NCBI RefSeq assembly: GCF_001307765.1
Contig: NZ_LKBA01000019.1
Coordinates: 310,001 to 374,000 of the forward strand
Direction: 5' to 3'
From: Aliiroseovarius crassostreae
Lineage (GTDB): Bacteria; Pseudomonadota; Alphaproteobacteria; Rhodobacterales; Rhodobacteraceae
DNA: 64,000 nt
Below are positions 8,298-18,668 of this stretch, in pieces. A model generated the notes under the pieces. The model had not been told where the DNA came from. It made no database searches and worked only from the letters and a program-made list of their open reading frames with translations. How positions within the stretch are numbered: position 1 is the stretch's first letter; each line of letters begins with the position of its first letter. A program made the translations under genes and the position numbers.

Positions 8298-9482
8298 TTA
8301 ACGCCCCAGATCGCGCATCCCGCGATCAATGCCTTCCAGCGTCATTGGGACCATGCGCCCCTCGAAAATCTCATTGATCATCTGAATGGACTGGGTGTAG
8401 CGCCAATGGTGCTCAGGCGTCGGATTGATCCACATGTGATTTGGCCATTGCTCGCGCGCGCGCTGCAGCCAGACCTGGCCGGCTTCATCATTCCAATGCT
8501 CGTTGGCACCACCGCGATAGGCGACCTCGTAGGGGGACATGGAGGCATCGCCCACAAAGATACATTTGTAATCCGGCCCATAGGTGCGCAGCACTTCCCA
8601 GGTCGGGGTCTGGTCATTCCAGCGCCGGGCATTGTCGCGCCAGACCCCTTCGTAGAGGCAGTTGTGGAAATAGTAATATTCGAGATGCTTGAATTCCGCG
8701 CGTGCGGCGGAAAACAGTTCCTCAACCACCTTGATATGCGGATCCATGGAACCGCCGACATCCAGAAACAGCAGGACTTTCACGGCGTTGTGCCGTTCCG
8801 GCCGGGTTTTTACGTCAAGATAGCCATGTTCTGCCGTGGCGCGGATGGTGCCGTCCAGATCCAGTTCTTCATGTGCCCCGTCGCGGGCCCAGTTGCGCAG
8901 GCGCTTCAGGGCCACCTTGATGTTGCGTGTGCCCAGTTCAACATCGCCGTCCAGATTTCTGAACTCCCGCTTGTCCCAAACCTTCACCGCGCGCTGGTGG
9001 CGCGAGCGGTCCTGCCCGATCCGAACCCCTTCGGGGTTATAGCCATAGGCCCCGAACGGGGACGTGCCAGCCGTGCCGATCCATTTGTTGCCGCCTTGGT
9101 GTCGGCCTTCCTGCTCTTTCAGACGCTCTTTCAGCGTCTCCATCAGCTTGTCAAACCCACCCAGCGCCTCAATTTCGGCCTTTTCTTCCTCGGTCAGAAA
9201 CTTCTCGGCCATTTTTTCAAGCCATTCCTGAGGAATATCGACGGCTTCCAGCATCTCCTCCATGCTGATTGCCTCCAGTCCCTCAAAGCTCATCGCAAAG
9301 GCCTGATCGAACTTGTCGATATTCCGTTCGTCTTTCACCATCGAGGTGCGGGCAAGATAGTAGAACCCTTCAATGTCATAGGTGACAAGACCTGACTTGA
9401 TGCCTTCAAGGAAAGTCAGATATTCGCGCAGGGAAACCGGAACACGGCAGGCCCGGAGATTTTCGAAAAAAGGAAGAAACAT
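8298..9482 (-). CDS. CoxE-like VWA domain protein
   Basis: 394 residues from ATG 9482, preferred over the longer start since MFLPFFENLRACRVPVSLRE is the usual N terminus of the family. An N-terminal helical region is followed by a VWA domain near residues 230-390 with KVLLFLDVGGSMDPHIK, in which the MIDAS pattern is DVGGS rather than DxSxS (the first Ser is Gly). IFVGDASMSPYE gives a further metal-site Asp. CoxE-type VWA proteins work with MoxR AAA ATPases as metal insertion or complex-remodelling pairs. A MoxR gene lies at 11917-12762 on the same strand. Confidence 0.85.
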   Translation of the reverse strand: MFLPFFENLRACRVPVSLREYLTFLEGIKSGLVTYDIEGFYYLARTSMVKDERNIDKFDQAFAMSFEGLEAISMEEMLEAVDIPQEWLEKMAEKFLTEEEKAEIEALGGFDKLMETLKERLKEQEGRHQGGNKWIGTAGTSPFGAYGYNPEGVRIGQDRSRHQRAVKVWDKREFRNLDGDVELGTRNIKVALKRLRNWARDGAHEELDLDGTIRATAEHGYLDVKTRPERHNAVKVLLFLDVGGSMDPHIKVVEELFSAARAEFKHLEYYYFHNCLYEGVWRDNARRWNDQTPTWEVLRTYGPDYKCIFVGDASMSPYEVAYRGGANEHWNDEAGQVWLQRAREQWPNHMWINPTPEHHWRYTQSIQMINEIFEGRMVPMTLEGIDRGMRDLGR

Positions 9483-9489
9483 CAGCAGA

Positions 9490-9648
9490 TTACCTCGCGA
9501 AGATGACAGAGGCAAAAATGGCTAGGAGGGCAAAGATAATGCCGTGAACCGCTGCGTATTGGGCCAGGTCAAACCCGGTTCCTCCACGCTTATGCGCCCG
9601 CCAGGCGCCAATGGCTGCTCCTGCAAGCAGGGCTGCGATGATACCCAT
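9490..9648 (-). CDS. Small membrane protein, 52 residues
   Basis: Starts at ATG 9648 behind a good ribosome site (GGGAGAAGG) and ends at TAA 9490-9492, only 7 bases before the VWA gene. The sequence has an N-terminal hydrophobic helix IIAALLAGAAIGAW, a polar turn RAHKRGGTGFDLAQY and a second helix IIFALLAIFASVIFA, so it should be a hairpin membrane protein. It is tightly placed between the DUF2927 lipoprotein gene and the VWA gene, which supports a real translated gene. Function unknown. Confidence 0.7.
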   Translation of the reverse strand: MGIIAALLAGAAIGAWRAHKRGGTGFDLAQYAAVHGIIFALLAIFASVIFAR

Positions 9649-9702
9649 GGCCTTCTCCCTTGCCATCTGTTTCCCGCAAGGGTCCGTTGCAGGCCCGAGG
9701 GG

Positions 9703-11094
9703 TCAACCCGGTGAAATGGCAGCAATTTCGCGCAACCGCGCGCTTACCTGATCCGTCGAACCAAAGCCATACCGTGCCCAGCCCAGACTGTCGAGCCTCA
9801 CCAGCTGGGCTTCGGTGTCGCGGCCCGCAAGGTCCAGCGCCTCTGCCTTCAGCATCAGAAGGGTTGAGAGAAGGGCGGCATTTTCCGCGGATTTCACAGG
9901 GGCGATATGGCGATTGACGATGTCGATGGCTTCCTCGGCATGGCCAAAAGACAGGGCATAGGCCGCCAGCTGAACCCCCATATGGGCGGCCTGAAGGCGT
10001 GCTCCGGGGCTGGCACTGTAAATGCGGTCGGCCTGACGGAAGGCATCAAAAGCACCACTGCTGTTGCTGGCCAGTGTCAGGCGACCCTGAACAAATAGGC
10101 TGAAGGCAAGCCGAGGGCCTTGCCAGCCTTGCGCCCGGGCAATCTCCACGGCTTTGATTGCGGCGGCACGTCTTTGAACCTGGTTACGTCCCTGTCCCAG
10201 TGCGGTTTCAATGGCGTTTTTCCATTCTCGCGGGGTAGGCGGGTGGTGACGTGGCAGACCGATACCACCCGCCGGGTTCAGCCGGGCGAGCAGTGCCGGC
10301 AATTGTGCAGCCACCTGAGCGCGTGTCATGCCCGAGCGCAGCTCTGGCGCGTAAAACGCGCGCAGGATCAGCATGTCAAACCCCGTCAGGACGGTGTGAA
10401 AATTATCATCGTTGAAAACGGAATTTGTCAATCTATACAAATCATTAACCGGTCCGAGAGCCTGGGCCATCTCTTCGTGCAGACAATCTCGCATCTCTTG
10501 CGGGGCAACATTCCCAGGCAAAAAGATCGACATCTTTGTTCTGGTGCGCAGCTGGGTCCAGTCTGTCACAATTGTTCCACGGAAGGATTTGTATTCCTGC
10601 CAGCTTGCCACATTCGGAGCCACGAAACAGGCTGCATTAGGCACAAGGCGCTGGAGCTCGGCCTTTGGGACAACCTCAACCGTGAGGGCTGCGGGGCGTG
10701 CGCTGTCAACCTGTCGAATATCAATGGCCGCCTCGATACGCAGGCGTTGCAGCAATTGGGTCAGATCCTGTTGCATCTGGCCGGGGTAACGACCCAGAAC
10801 CCTTACGGTAACGGGGCCCTCAAACCGGCTGAGAACGGGCAGGGCGCGCCCGCTTTCAAGCTGAAAGCTGAGATCGAGGAAATCCCCCGCGATATCTGAA
10901 TTGCGCCGTTCCGGGCGCGGGATGGAGGTGTTGCTGAACGCTTTCATCGGCGGCAGGGCCAGCGAGAAATTTGGCACCTGTCGCGCAGTGACGTCATCGG
11001 CCCCGTTGCCCGCACCTGTCCCACCGGGGGACATGCAACCAGACAAAACCAGCCCGGTCAGGGCCATCGCGACCCCCAGAATTTTTTTCCGCAT
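9703..11094 (-). CDS. DUF2927 domain lipoprotein
   Basis: 463 residues from ATG 11094, chosen because AAGGAGCTGACG precedes it. MRKKILGVAMALTGLVLSGC is a lipoprotein signal with lipobox LSGC, so Cys20 is the lipid site. The middle (FEGPVTVRVLG, DLTQLLQRLRIEAAID, then FVAPNVASWQEYKS and CLHEEMAQALGPVNDLYRLT) fits DUF2927, with HEEMAQ resembling a metallopeptidase-like signature. The C-terminal third is helical and TPR-like (FDAFRQADRIY, AAHMGVQLAAYALSFGHAEE). It is probably anchored in the envelope and read with the two downstream genes. Confidence 0.78.
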   Translation of the reverse strand: MRKKILGVAMALTGLVLSGCMSPGGTGAGNGADDVTARQVPNFSLALPPMKAFSNTSIPRPERRNSDIAGDFLDLSFQLESGRALPVLSRFEGPVTVRVLGRYPGQMQQDLTQLLQRLRIEAAIDIRQVDSARPAALTVEVVPKAELQRLVPNAACFVAPNVASWQEYKSFRGTIVTDWTQLRTRTKMSIFLPGNVAPQEMRDCLHEEMAQALGPVNDLYRLTNSVFNDDNFHTVLTGFDMLILRAFYAPELRSGMTRAQVAAQLPALLARLNPAGGIGLPRHHPPTPREWKNAIETALGQGRNQVQRRAAAIKAVEIARAQGWQGPRLAFSLFVQGRLTLASNSSGAFDAFRQADRIYSASPGARLQAAHMGVQLAAYALSFGHAEEAIDIVNRHIAPVKSAENAALLSTLLMLKAEALDLAGRDTEAQLVRLDSLGWARYGFGSTDQVSARLREIAAISPG

Positions 11095-11707
11095 CGTCAG
11101 CTCCTTCGTGATCCGGGAACGTGACACGATGTCGTGCGCCCACGGAGATAGGTCTTTCGAGCGGTATGGTTGAGGGTATGGGGTGTGGTTGCGCAATCCG
11201 CGTCAACAATGGCCCAGGCAGAGCCTCTGTTCGGCGGGCATTTGCGCGATGACACAAGGCAGGTTCGGCTGAACTGGCAAAGTGCAGCCCCCCTGCGGTC
11301 ATCTTAATGCAAACATCCACCACCCTTTGCCGGACACGACAAAAACCATCCCAGCCAAGCGCAAACTGCCTGCTGAGCCCCCGTGTCCACGGGTGGCAAT
11401 CGTTCGGGTGCGCAAACATATGACGGAAAGGAGCGGTTTCAAGACCCCTGTTTCCGACAATCCCCCGCCAGCATGTCATGTGACCTTCCCACGGGTCAGT
11501 ACGACAGAACTTGGCGGATCGCATCAGCGTCCGAACGGAATTGTGAGCATTGCTTCCCATAACAATACAATCACACCGTTACTATGCCCCCCCAGGCATA
11601 ATCACAGGTTAGTTAATAAACCGGGTTAAAGAAAGAAAAAGAGTGGGGTAAATGTGGCGTAAAAAGACTGTTTTCGTATTGGAACCAATGGGAAATCAAT
11701 ATTTTGT

Positions 11708-11716
11708 TGTGGATAA
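11708..11716 (-). promoter_or_regulatory. DnaA box 1
   Basis: TGTGGATAA, an exact inverse match to the consensus TTATCCACA, in an AT-rich context. Confidence 0.5.
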
Positions 11717-11794
11717 CTCATCTTCTACAAGCCTGTGTGGGGGTATTTGGAAATTCTCGACGAATTTGCCGCTGACGGGATGGTTTGGTGATTC

Positions 11795-11803
11795 TGTGGA
11801 TAA
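11795..11803 (-). promoter_or_regulatory. DnaA box 2
   Basis: A second exact TGTGGATAA, 87 bases after the first and in the same orientation. Confidence 0.5.
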
Positions 11804-11916
11804 ACCCCGTTGTGGGCGGCGGAAACTGTCGAGTTCCTTGGCAAGACATGCCAGCATTGGGCGCAAAGAAAAGGCGACCCGCAGGCCGCCTTTGGTTTCA
11901 AGCTGTTTGCACCTTG

Positions 11917-12762
11917 TCAGCGGCGACCACGTGCCATGAAGGCAAGCCGTTCAAACAGATGCACATCCTGTTCGTTTTTCAAAAGCGCCCCATGCAATGT
12001 GGGCAGCGCACTGGCGCCGTCACGTTTCAGATCCTCGGGTGAAATGTCCTCGGCCAGCAGCAGTTTCAGCCAATCCAGAACTTCCGAGGTAGAGGGTTTT
12101 TTCTTCAGCCCGGTCTGTTCGCGGATCTCGTAAAACTGTGTTAATGCGGTGGTCAGAAGCTGCGGTTTGATCCCCGGATGATGCACTTCAACAATCTTGG
12201 CCATCGTCTCCATGTCCGGGAAGCGGATATAATGGAAGAAACAGCGGCGCAGGAAGGCGTCCGGCAATTCTTTTTCATTGTTGGAGGTGATGATGATGAT
12301 CGGGCGATGACGGGCGCGAATGGTTTCACCGGTCTCGTAGACATGGAACTCCATCTTATCAAGTTCCTGCAGCAGGTCGTTTGGAAATTCGATATCTGCC
12401 TTGTCGATTTCATCAATGAGCAGAACGATACGCTCGTCCGCCTCAAACGCTTCCCACAGCTTGCCGCGTTTGATGTAGTTGGAAATATCATGCACCCGCT
12501 CATCGCCCAGCTGGCTGTCGCGCAGGCGCGATACGGCGTCGTATTCGTAAAGACCCTGCTGCGCCTTGGTGGTGGACTTGATGTTCCACTCGATCATCTT
12601 TGCCCCCAGCGCCGTGGCCACCTGGCGGGCGAGTTCGGTTTTACCCGTGCCTGGCTCCCCTTTGACCAAAAGGGGGCGCTGCAGGGTTACGGCGGCATTC
12701 ACCGCCACTTTCAGATCATCCGTGGCCACATAGTCGGAAGTGCCTTCAAATCGTGCGGTCAT
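11917..12762 (-). CDS. MoxR family AAA ATPase
   Basis: 281 residues. Walker A is GEPGTGKTE (about residue 36), Walker B is VLLIDEIDKAD, sensor 1 is IIIITSNNEKELPDAFLRRC, and the Arg-rich lid follows. This is the MoxR/APE2220-like AAA+ chaperone type that assists cofactor or metal insertion together with VWA partners; the CoxE-like VWA gene at 8298-9482 is the likely partner. The lid domain GLKKKPSTSEVLDWLKLLLA is complete. It is transcribed in the same direction as the VWA group but separated from it by 0.8 kb and the lipoprotein gene. Confidence 0.92.
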   Translation of the reverse strand: MTARFEGTSDYVATDDLKVAVNAAVTLQRPLLVKGEPGTGKTELARQVATALGAKMIEWNIKSTTKAQQGLYEYDAVSRLRDSQLGDERVHDISNYIKRGKLWEAFEADERIVLLIDEIDKADIEFPNDLLQELDKMEFHVYETGETIRARHRPIIIITSNNEKELPDAFLRRCFFHYIRFPDMETMAKIVEVHHPGIKPQLLTTALTQFYEIREQTGLKKKPSTSEVLDWLKLLLAEDISPEDLKRDGASALPTLHGALLKNEQDVHLFERLAFMARGRR

Positions 12763-13133
12763 GGGGTCCGGTCCTGTTTAGCTGTCATTTCCGCCCCCTG
12801 AGGTAAAGAGCGCGCGCCGTTTTTGCAAGTCGCACCGAATGGGGCCGCCCCGCCGGAGAGGATAACGCTACGTGATGTGCGGGCGGATCGGGGCGATTGC
12901 GTGATTTTGATCCGGCTTTGTGTGATTCGGCATTCCGTTTAAAGTGCAGTTTTCCTAGTTTTACAGGGATTTCCGAGCTGTTTCACAGTTTTGATCAGAA
13001 GAGAGGGGATGAGGTGTTTTCCACTAGTGACATTGGCACGGCAGGGGTGTAAACGAACGCTCAGGAGGAAACCGGGCGGCGCGAGCAGATGGAGATGTCA
13101 GCCATGGCTGTCCGGGAGCAAAAGGATATAGAG
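12763..13133. other. Intergenic region before dksA
   Basis: 371 bases between the divergent MoxR and dksA genes. No convincing coding frame is seen. It contains a strong purine run (AGGAGGAAACC at 13061-13071), too far from the chosen dksA start to act as its ribosome site, and presumably the promoters of both genes. Confidence 0.5.
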
Positions 13134-13556
13134 ATGAAAGCGGAAGTTTTCCTGCCTGACGATTATCAGCCTGCGGAAGACGAACCTTTCATGAATGAGC
13201 GACAGCAGGAATATTTCCGCCGCAAACTGGAAGCATGGAAAGCTGAGCTCCTTGATGAAAGCCGTCACACCATTGAAGGCCTGCAAGACAACACGCGAAA
13301 CATTCCCGATATTGCAGACCGTGCTTCGGAAGAAACCGACCGGGCACTGGAATTGCGGACCCGGGATCGTCAGCGCAAACTGGTGGCAAAGATCGAACAG
13401 GCGTTGCGCCGTCTTGAAGAAGGCGAATACGGCTATTGTGAAGAAACCGGAGATCCGATCTCTCTGAAGCGGCTGGATGCACGTCCGATTGCGACGCTGA
13501 GCCTGGAAGCACAGGAGCGCCATGAGCGCCGCGAAAAAGTGCATCGCGACGATTGA
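13134..13556 (+). CDS. dksA: RNA polymerase-binding transcription factor DksA
   Basis: 140 residues from ATG 13134; upstream starts at 13089 and 13104 add residues not typical of the family. The coiled-coil (residues ~20-85) ends in the tip-type motif RASEETDRALELRTRDR. The C-terminal zinc-finger region reads YGYCEETGDPISLKRLDARP, so it keeps one Cys of the four usual in E. coli DksA. DksA binds the secondary channel of RNA polymerase and with ppGpp controls stable RNA and amino acid promoters. A perfect terminator follows. Confidence 0.93.
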   Translation: MKAEVFLPDDYQPAEDEPFMNERQQEYFRRKLEAWKAELLDESRHTIEGLQDNTRNIPDIADRASEETDRALELRTRDRQRKLVAKIEQALRRLEEGEYGYCEETGDPISLKRLDARPIATLSLEAQERHERREKVHRDD

Positions 13557-13580
13557 TCCGTTCACGATCACCAAGGAATT

Positions 13581-13603
13581 GCCCGGGTTCGCCCGGGCTT
13601 TTG
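13581..13603 (+). terminator. Terminator after dksA
   Basis: GCCCGGG and CCCGGGC pair perfectly around TTCG, followed by TTTTG, 24 bases downstream of the dksA stop. Confidence 0.85.
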
Positions 13604-13720
13604 CTTTCCGGATCGACGTCTTTTTCCGGGTGTGACCTTTCAGCGGCTTGCCGTTGAAGCCTATCCCGTTGAAAATACCCCAGACAAAGACCAAATCACC
13701 GCCAGACCGGACACGACGAT

Positions 13721-14920
13721 ATGACAAAGCTACAAAATCACGACATCACCGTTCTTGGTGGCGGGATCGGCGGTCTGACGGCGGCGATTGCGCTTGCGCA
13801 GAAGGGGGCAAATGTCACCGTCCTCGAACAGGCCCCGGAGATCACCGAAGTGGGGGCCGGATTGCAGATCAGCCCCAACGGGTTTCGGGTTCTGCAGGCG
13901 CTTGGGCTTGAAAAGGCCGCATATGAGGCCAGCATGCGCTCCAAGGGGGTGTGGCTGCGCGACGGTATGTCGGGGCGTGAGGTGGTGGATCTGAACTTTG
14001 GCGCCATTGCCCCGGATGACACGTTCTTGCTGTTTCACCGGACTGACCTGATCGGTCTTTTGGCGGATGCCGCGCGTCGCGAAGGGGTCGAGATCCGCCT
14101 GAACCAGCAGGTGGTTGACGTCGAAGATGGTGACGCGGGGGTCGGCGTGCGTTTTGCTGACGGTTCCGCGCATCATTGTGCGTTCCTGGTGGGGGCGGAC
14201 GGGTTGCATTCCATCGTGCGCGGCAAGCTTAACGGAGTGGAACATCCGTTTTTCACCGGACAGGTGGCCTGGCGCGCCATTGTCCCGGCCACGGGGCGCG
14301 AACAGGCTGAGGCCACCGTCTTTATGGGACCGGGACGTCACATGGTCACCTATCCGCTGCGCGGCGGGTCGCTGGTCAATATCGTCGCCGTTGAGGAGAG
14401 AGCCGCCTGGGTGGATGAGGGGTGGAATACACCGGATGACCCAGCCAATTTGCGCGCCGCCTTTGCAGGGTTCTGCGATGATGCCATGGCGCTTTTGGAA
14501 CGGGTTGAGGATGTGAAGGTCTGGGGGCTTCACCGGCATGAGGTTGCGCCGGTCTGGTATCAGGGCAGCAAGGGGGGCCATATGGTGCTGCTCGGGGACG
14601 CGGCCCATCCCACGCTGCCCTTCATGGCGCAGGGGGCGGTGATGGCGCTCGAGGATGCCTGGGTGCTGGCTCATTGTCTGTCTCACGAAGGGATGGAGCG
14701 GGGAGGGGCGCTGTATCAGGCCCGCCGTGGTCCACGTACCCGCCACATCGTGGAAGCCGCGAATAAGAATGCCCGCAACTACCACTATGGAAATCCAGCG
14801 GCCCGGATGATTGGTCACACCGCGCTGCGGTTGGCCGGGCGCTTTGTGCCTCACCTTGTTTATAACCGGTTTCGCTGGATTTACGACGCAGATGTCACCG
14901 CGGATGTCACCCGCCTCTGA
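13721..14920 (+). CDS. FAD-dependent monooxygenase (salicylate hydroxylase-like)
   Basis: 399 residues. The N-terminal FAD fold carries LGGGIGGLTAAIALAQKG (GxGxxG), the NADPH/FAD DG motif FLVGADGLHSIVR near residue 160 and the GD motif MVLLGDAAHPTLPFMAQG near 290, the set found in class A aromatic ring hydroxylases. The substrate cannot be read from sequence; salicylate or 3-hydroxybenzoate 6-hydroxylases are near relatives. It stands alone on the plus strand, convergent with a PEP-mutase-like gene, with no ring-cleavage genes nearby. Confidence 0.85.
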   Translation: MTKLQNHDITVLGGGIGGLTAAIALAQKGANVTVLEQAPEITEVGAGLQISPNGFRVLQALGLEKAAYEASMRSKGVWLRDGMSGREVVDLNFGAIAPDDTFLLFHRTDLIGLLADAARREGVEIRLNQQVVDVEDGDAGVGVRFADGSAHHCAFLVGADGLHSIVRGKLNGVEHPFFTGQVAWRAIVPATGREQAEATVFMGPGRHMVTYPLRGGSLVNIVAVEERAAWVDEGWNTPDDPANLRAAFAGFCDDAMALLERVEDVKVWGLHRHEVAPVWYQGSKGGHMVLLGDAAHPTLPFMAQGAVMALEDAWVLAHCLSHEGMERGGALYQARRGPRTRHIVEAANKNARNYHYGNPAARMIGHTALRLAGRFVPHLVYNRFRWIYDADVTADVTRL

Positions 14921-14947
14921 ACTTGCGCGCACAGGGTCCCAGGCCCG

Positions 14948-15760
14948 TCAGCGGGTCAAAAGCGCGTCGATTGTCGTGCCGGAAATACCGTTGCCAAGCG
15001 GCGAGAAATCACCGTCCTGAAACATTGCGCGGGCCGCATCGTGGATCACCCGGTGAGTGGCGCGCGCCAAGGCGGACCCCAGCGAAATCCGTGCCACCCC
15101 CGCCTCCGCGAACTGCGCGCGTGAGACTTCGGTGAACGGCCCCGCTGCCAGGGCATTGACGGGTAAAACGGTGGCGGCGCAGACCCGGGCCTGATCCGCA
15201 AGTGTTCCCGGCAGGGGCACGTAAATCGCGTCGGCACCGGCCTTTTCATATCCCCTGACCCGGGCAAGGGCTTCGTCAAGGTCGTATTCCCCGTTCATCA
15301 CCCCATCCGCGCGGGCCAGCAGCACAAAATCGCCGGGCAGGGCGCGCGCGGCCGCACTTGCGGCACGGATCCGTTCGACCGCCACGTCGCGGGAATAGGG
15401 CGTGGTTGAGGGAAGTGCGGTGTCTTCGATCGATATCCCTGCAAGCCCGACCTCTGCCGCAAGCCTGACGGTTTCGGCACATCTATCGGGATCATCGCCA
15501 AATCCGTTTTCGAAATCTCCGGAAACGGGCAGGTTTACCGCCGCGACCAGATCCTGTGCATGGGACAGTGCCTCCTCCCGGCTGACATGTCCCATATCCG
15601 GTCGCCCCAGCGTAAAGGCATGTGCCGCAGAGGAGGTTCCGATCGCCTGTGCCCCCATGGCGGCGAGCAGACGGGCACTGCCGATATCCCAGGCATTTGC
15701 GAGGATAAACGGGTTTCCCCTCTGGTGAAGGGCGCGAAATTCTGCTCCGATGTCTCTCAT
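14948..15760 (-). CDS. Isocitrate lyase/PEP mutase family protein
   Basis: 270 residues from ATG 15760, with GAGGAAA just before it. The fold is a TIM barrel of the PEP mutase/ICL superfamily, seen in NPFILANAWDIGSARLLAAM, the metal-binding region VSGDFENGFGDDP, GISIEDTALPS and FVLLARADGVMNGEYDLDEA. The KKCGH lyase loop of isocitrate lyase is absent, so it is a 2,3-dimethylmalate-lyase, oxaloacetase or carboxy-PEP-mutase-like enzyme. It begins 5 bases after the stop of the aminotransferase gene and is probably co-transcribed with it. Confidence 0.85.
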   Translation of the reverse strand: MRDIGAEFRALHQRGNPFILANAWDIGSARLLAAMGAQAIGTSSAAHAFTLGRPDMGHVSREEALSHAQDLVAAVNLPVSGDFENGFGDDPDRCAETVRLAAEVGLAGISIEDTALPSTTPYSRDVAVERIRAASAAARALPGDFVLLARADGVMNGEYDLDEALARVRGYEKAGADAIYVPLPGTLADQARVCAATVLPVNALAAGPFTEVSRAQFAEAGVARISLGSALARATHRVIHDAARAMFQDGDFSPLGNGISGTTIDALLTR

Positions 15761-15765
15761 TTTCC

Positions 15766-16952
15766 TCACTCCTTTTTGCAGGTTTGGGCAAACTGCATGA
15801 TATCCATGAGCGCGGTTTGGAACCTGTGGTCCTCCACGGTCATGGCCACCCGAATGTGCCCGGCGGCCGCCGTGCCGAAACTCTCTCCCGGCATGACGGC
15901 AATCCGTTTTGACGTTAACAATCGTTCGGCAAACTCTTTGCCACTCAACCCGGTCGCCCGGATGTCCAGCAGCAGATACGCAGCAGATACATGGTCCCAT
16001 CCGCTGGCACGACGCGCACCATGTCCTGCCCTTTGATCAAGGCAAGCGCCGCTTCCCTGCGTCGTCTGAACGGCTCTGCAATCCGGGCCTCGAACCCTTC
16101 GCCCTGTTGCAGGGCAAAAAGTGCAGCATCCTGAATGAACCCGGCCACGCCATAGGTGGTGTTGATCGCCAGTGTTTCCAGGTGCCGTATGGCCTGTTCC
16201 GGTCCGATGATCCAACCGATCCGGCTGCCGGTCATGGCATGGCTTTTCGACATGGATCCCACCACAAGTGTTCGCTCTGCCATGCCGGGCAGGGCGCGCG
16301 GCGACAGGTGCGTGCCGGTCCAGACCTGCGTGTCATAGACCTCGTCAGAAATCAGCCACAGGTCTTCGTCGTGGCAGACCTCGGCAATCCCTTCCAGCGC
16401 CGCACGGGTATAGATTACCCCGGTTGGATTGTTGGGCGAGTTGATCAGCAGGCTGCGCGCACCGTGGGTCTGGGCGCGAATGTCTTCGGCGCGGGGTTGG
16501 AACCCGTTGTCGGCATGGGTGGCAATCGGCACCGCCTGCGCCCCCACGGCGCGGATCGTGCCGGGGTAGGTGGCGTAATGCGGATCAAGATACAGCGCGT
16601 GGTCTCCTTCGTCACAGGCAGCCATATGGGCGGCAAACAGCCCCGCCTGACCACCGGGGGTGATCATGACATTCTCGCGCCCGGTGGGAACGCCGGTGCG
16701 GGTCTGGACCCGCGCCGCCACCGCATCGCGCAATGCGTTGGTTCCGGGAATGGCGGCATAGCCGGTATGTCCGTTCAGGGCTGCCTGATACATTGCGTGC
16801 AGTATGGACGGATCGGTGGCCCGATCAGGTTCGCCAATGGTCAGTTCGGTGACCTGCTCTCCGGCTTCCACCATGGCGCGCGCCCGGTGAAAGACCCCCC
16901 AGTCATCATCGCCGCCGTCCAGAATGCCCGCGATCCTTGTCGAAACCCGCAT
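15766..16952 (-). pseudogene. Class I/II aminotransferase, frameshifted near the C terminus
   Basis: The first ~325 codons read well from ATG 16952: LTIGEPDRATDPSIL, VMITPGGQAGLFAAHMA, LLINSPNNPTGVIY, LWLISDEVYD and the PLP-lysine motif VVGSMSKSHAMTGSRIGW of aspartate-type fold I aminotransferases. Near 15971-15990 an imperfect tandem copy (11 extra bases, GCAGCAGATAC appearing twice) shifts the frame and leads to a stop at 15945. The true C terminus (LLDIRATGLSGKEFAERLL, then FGTAAAGHIRVAMTVEDHRF) lies in the next frame and ends at 15766. The substrate is unknown. Confidence 0.85.
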
Positions 16953-17136
16953 CTGTTCTTTCCATGTTACCCGCTTTTATCGCACGGGGGCATGTTGGGC
17001 TGAACAAAGTCAATGTGAAAATCCAAATCTTCCCACTGAGTATTGGGGCAGGTTTTGTCCCTGAAAATGCAAATATCGCCGCCAGAGGCAAAAAAATCAA
17101 AACAACCCTTTCCAAATGGTCAATCGCATGAGATAG

Positions 17137-18621
<1,485 letters not shown>

Positions 18622-18668
18622 TATAACAAGATGTTGCGCGGCAAAATTAAACCAATATGGGGTGAGGA

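Larger units (their letters stand above)
11095..11916. other. 822-bp gene-free region with two DnaA boxes
   Basis: No convincing gene lies between the lipoprotein and the MoxR gene. The right half is AT-rich (around 11600-11720) and holds two perfect DnaA boxes in the same orientation, and a small inverted repeat AAATTC-TCGAC-GAATTT at 11751-11767. This makeup resembles a replication-origin or DnaA-regulated promoter region. The usual alphaproteobacterial origin neighbours (hemE, dnaA, parAB) are not in the window, so this remains a guess. Confidence 0.4.

Noticed and set aside
11609-11640. Second CtrA site in the gene-free region (TTAATAAACCGGGTTAA)
   Set aside because: The spacer is 9 bases, not 7, so it does not meet the CtrA consensus.
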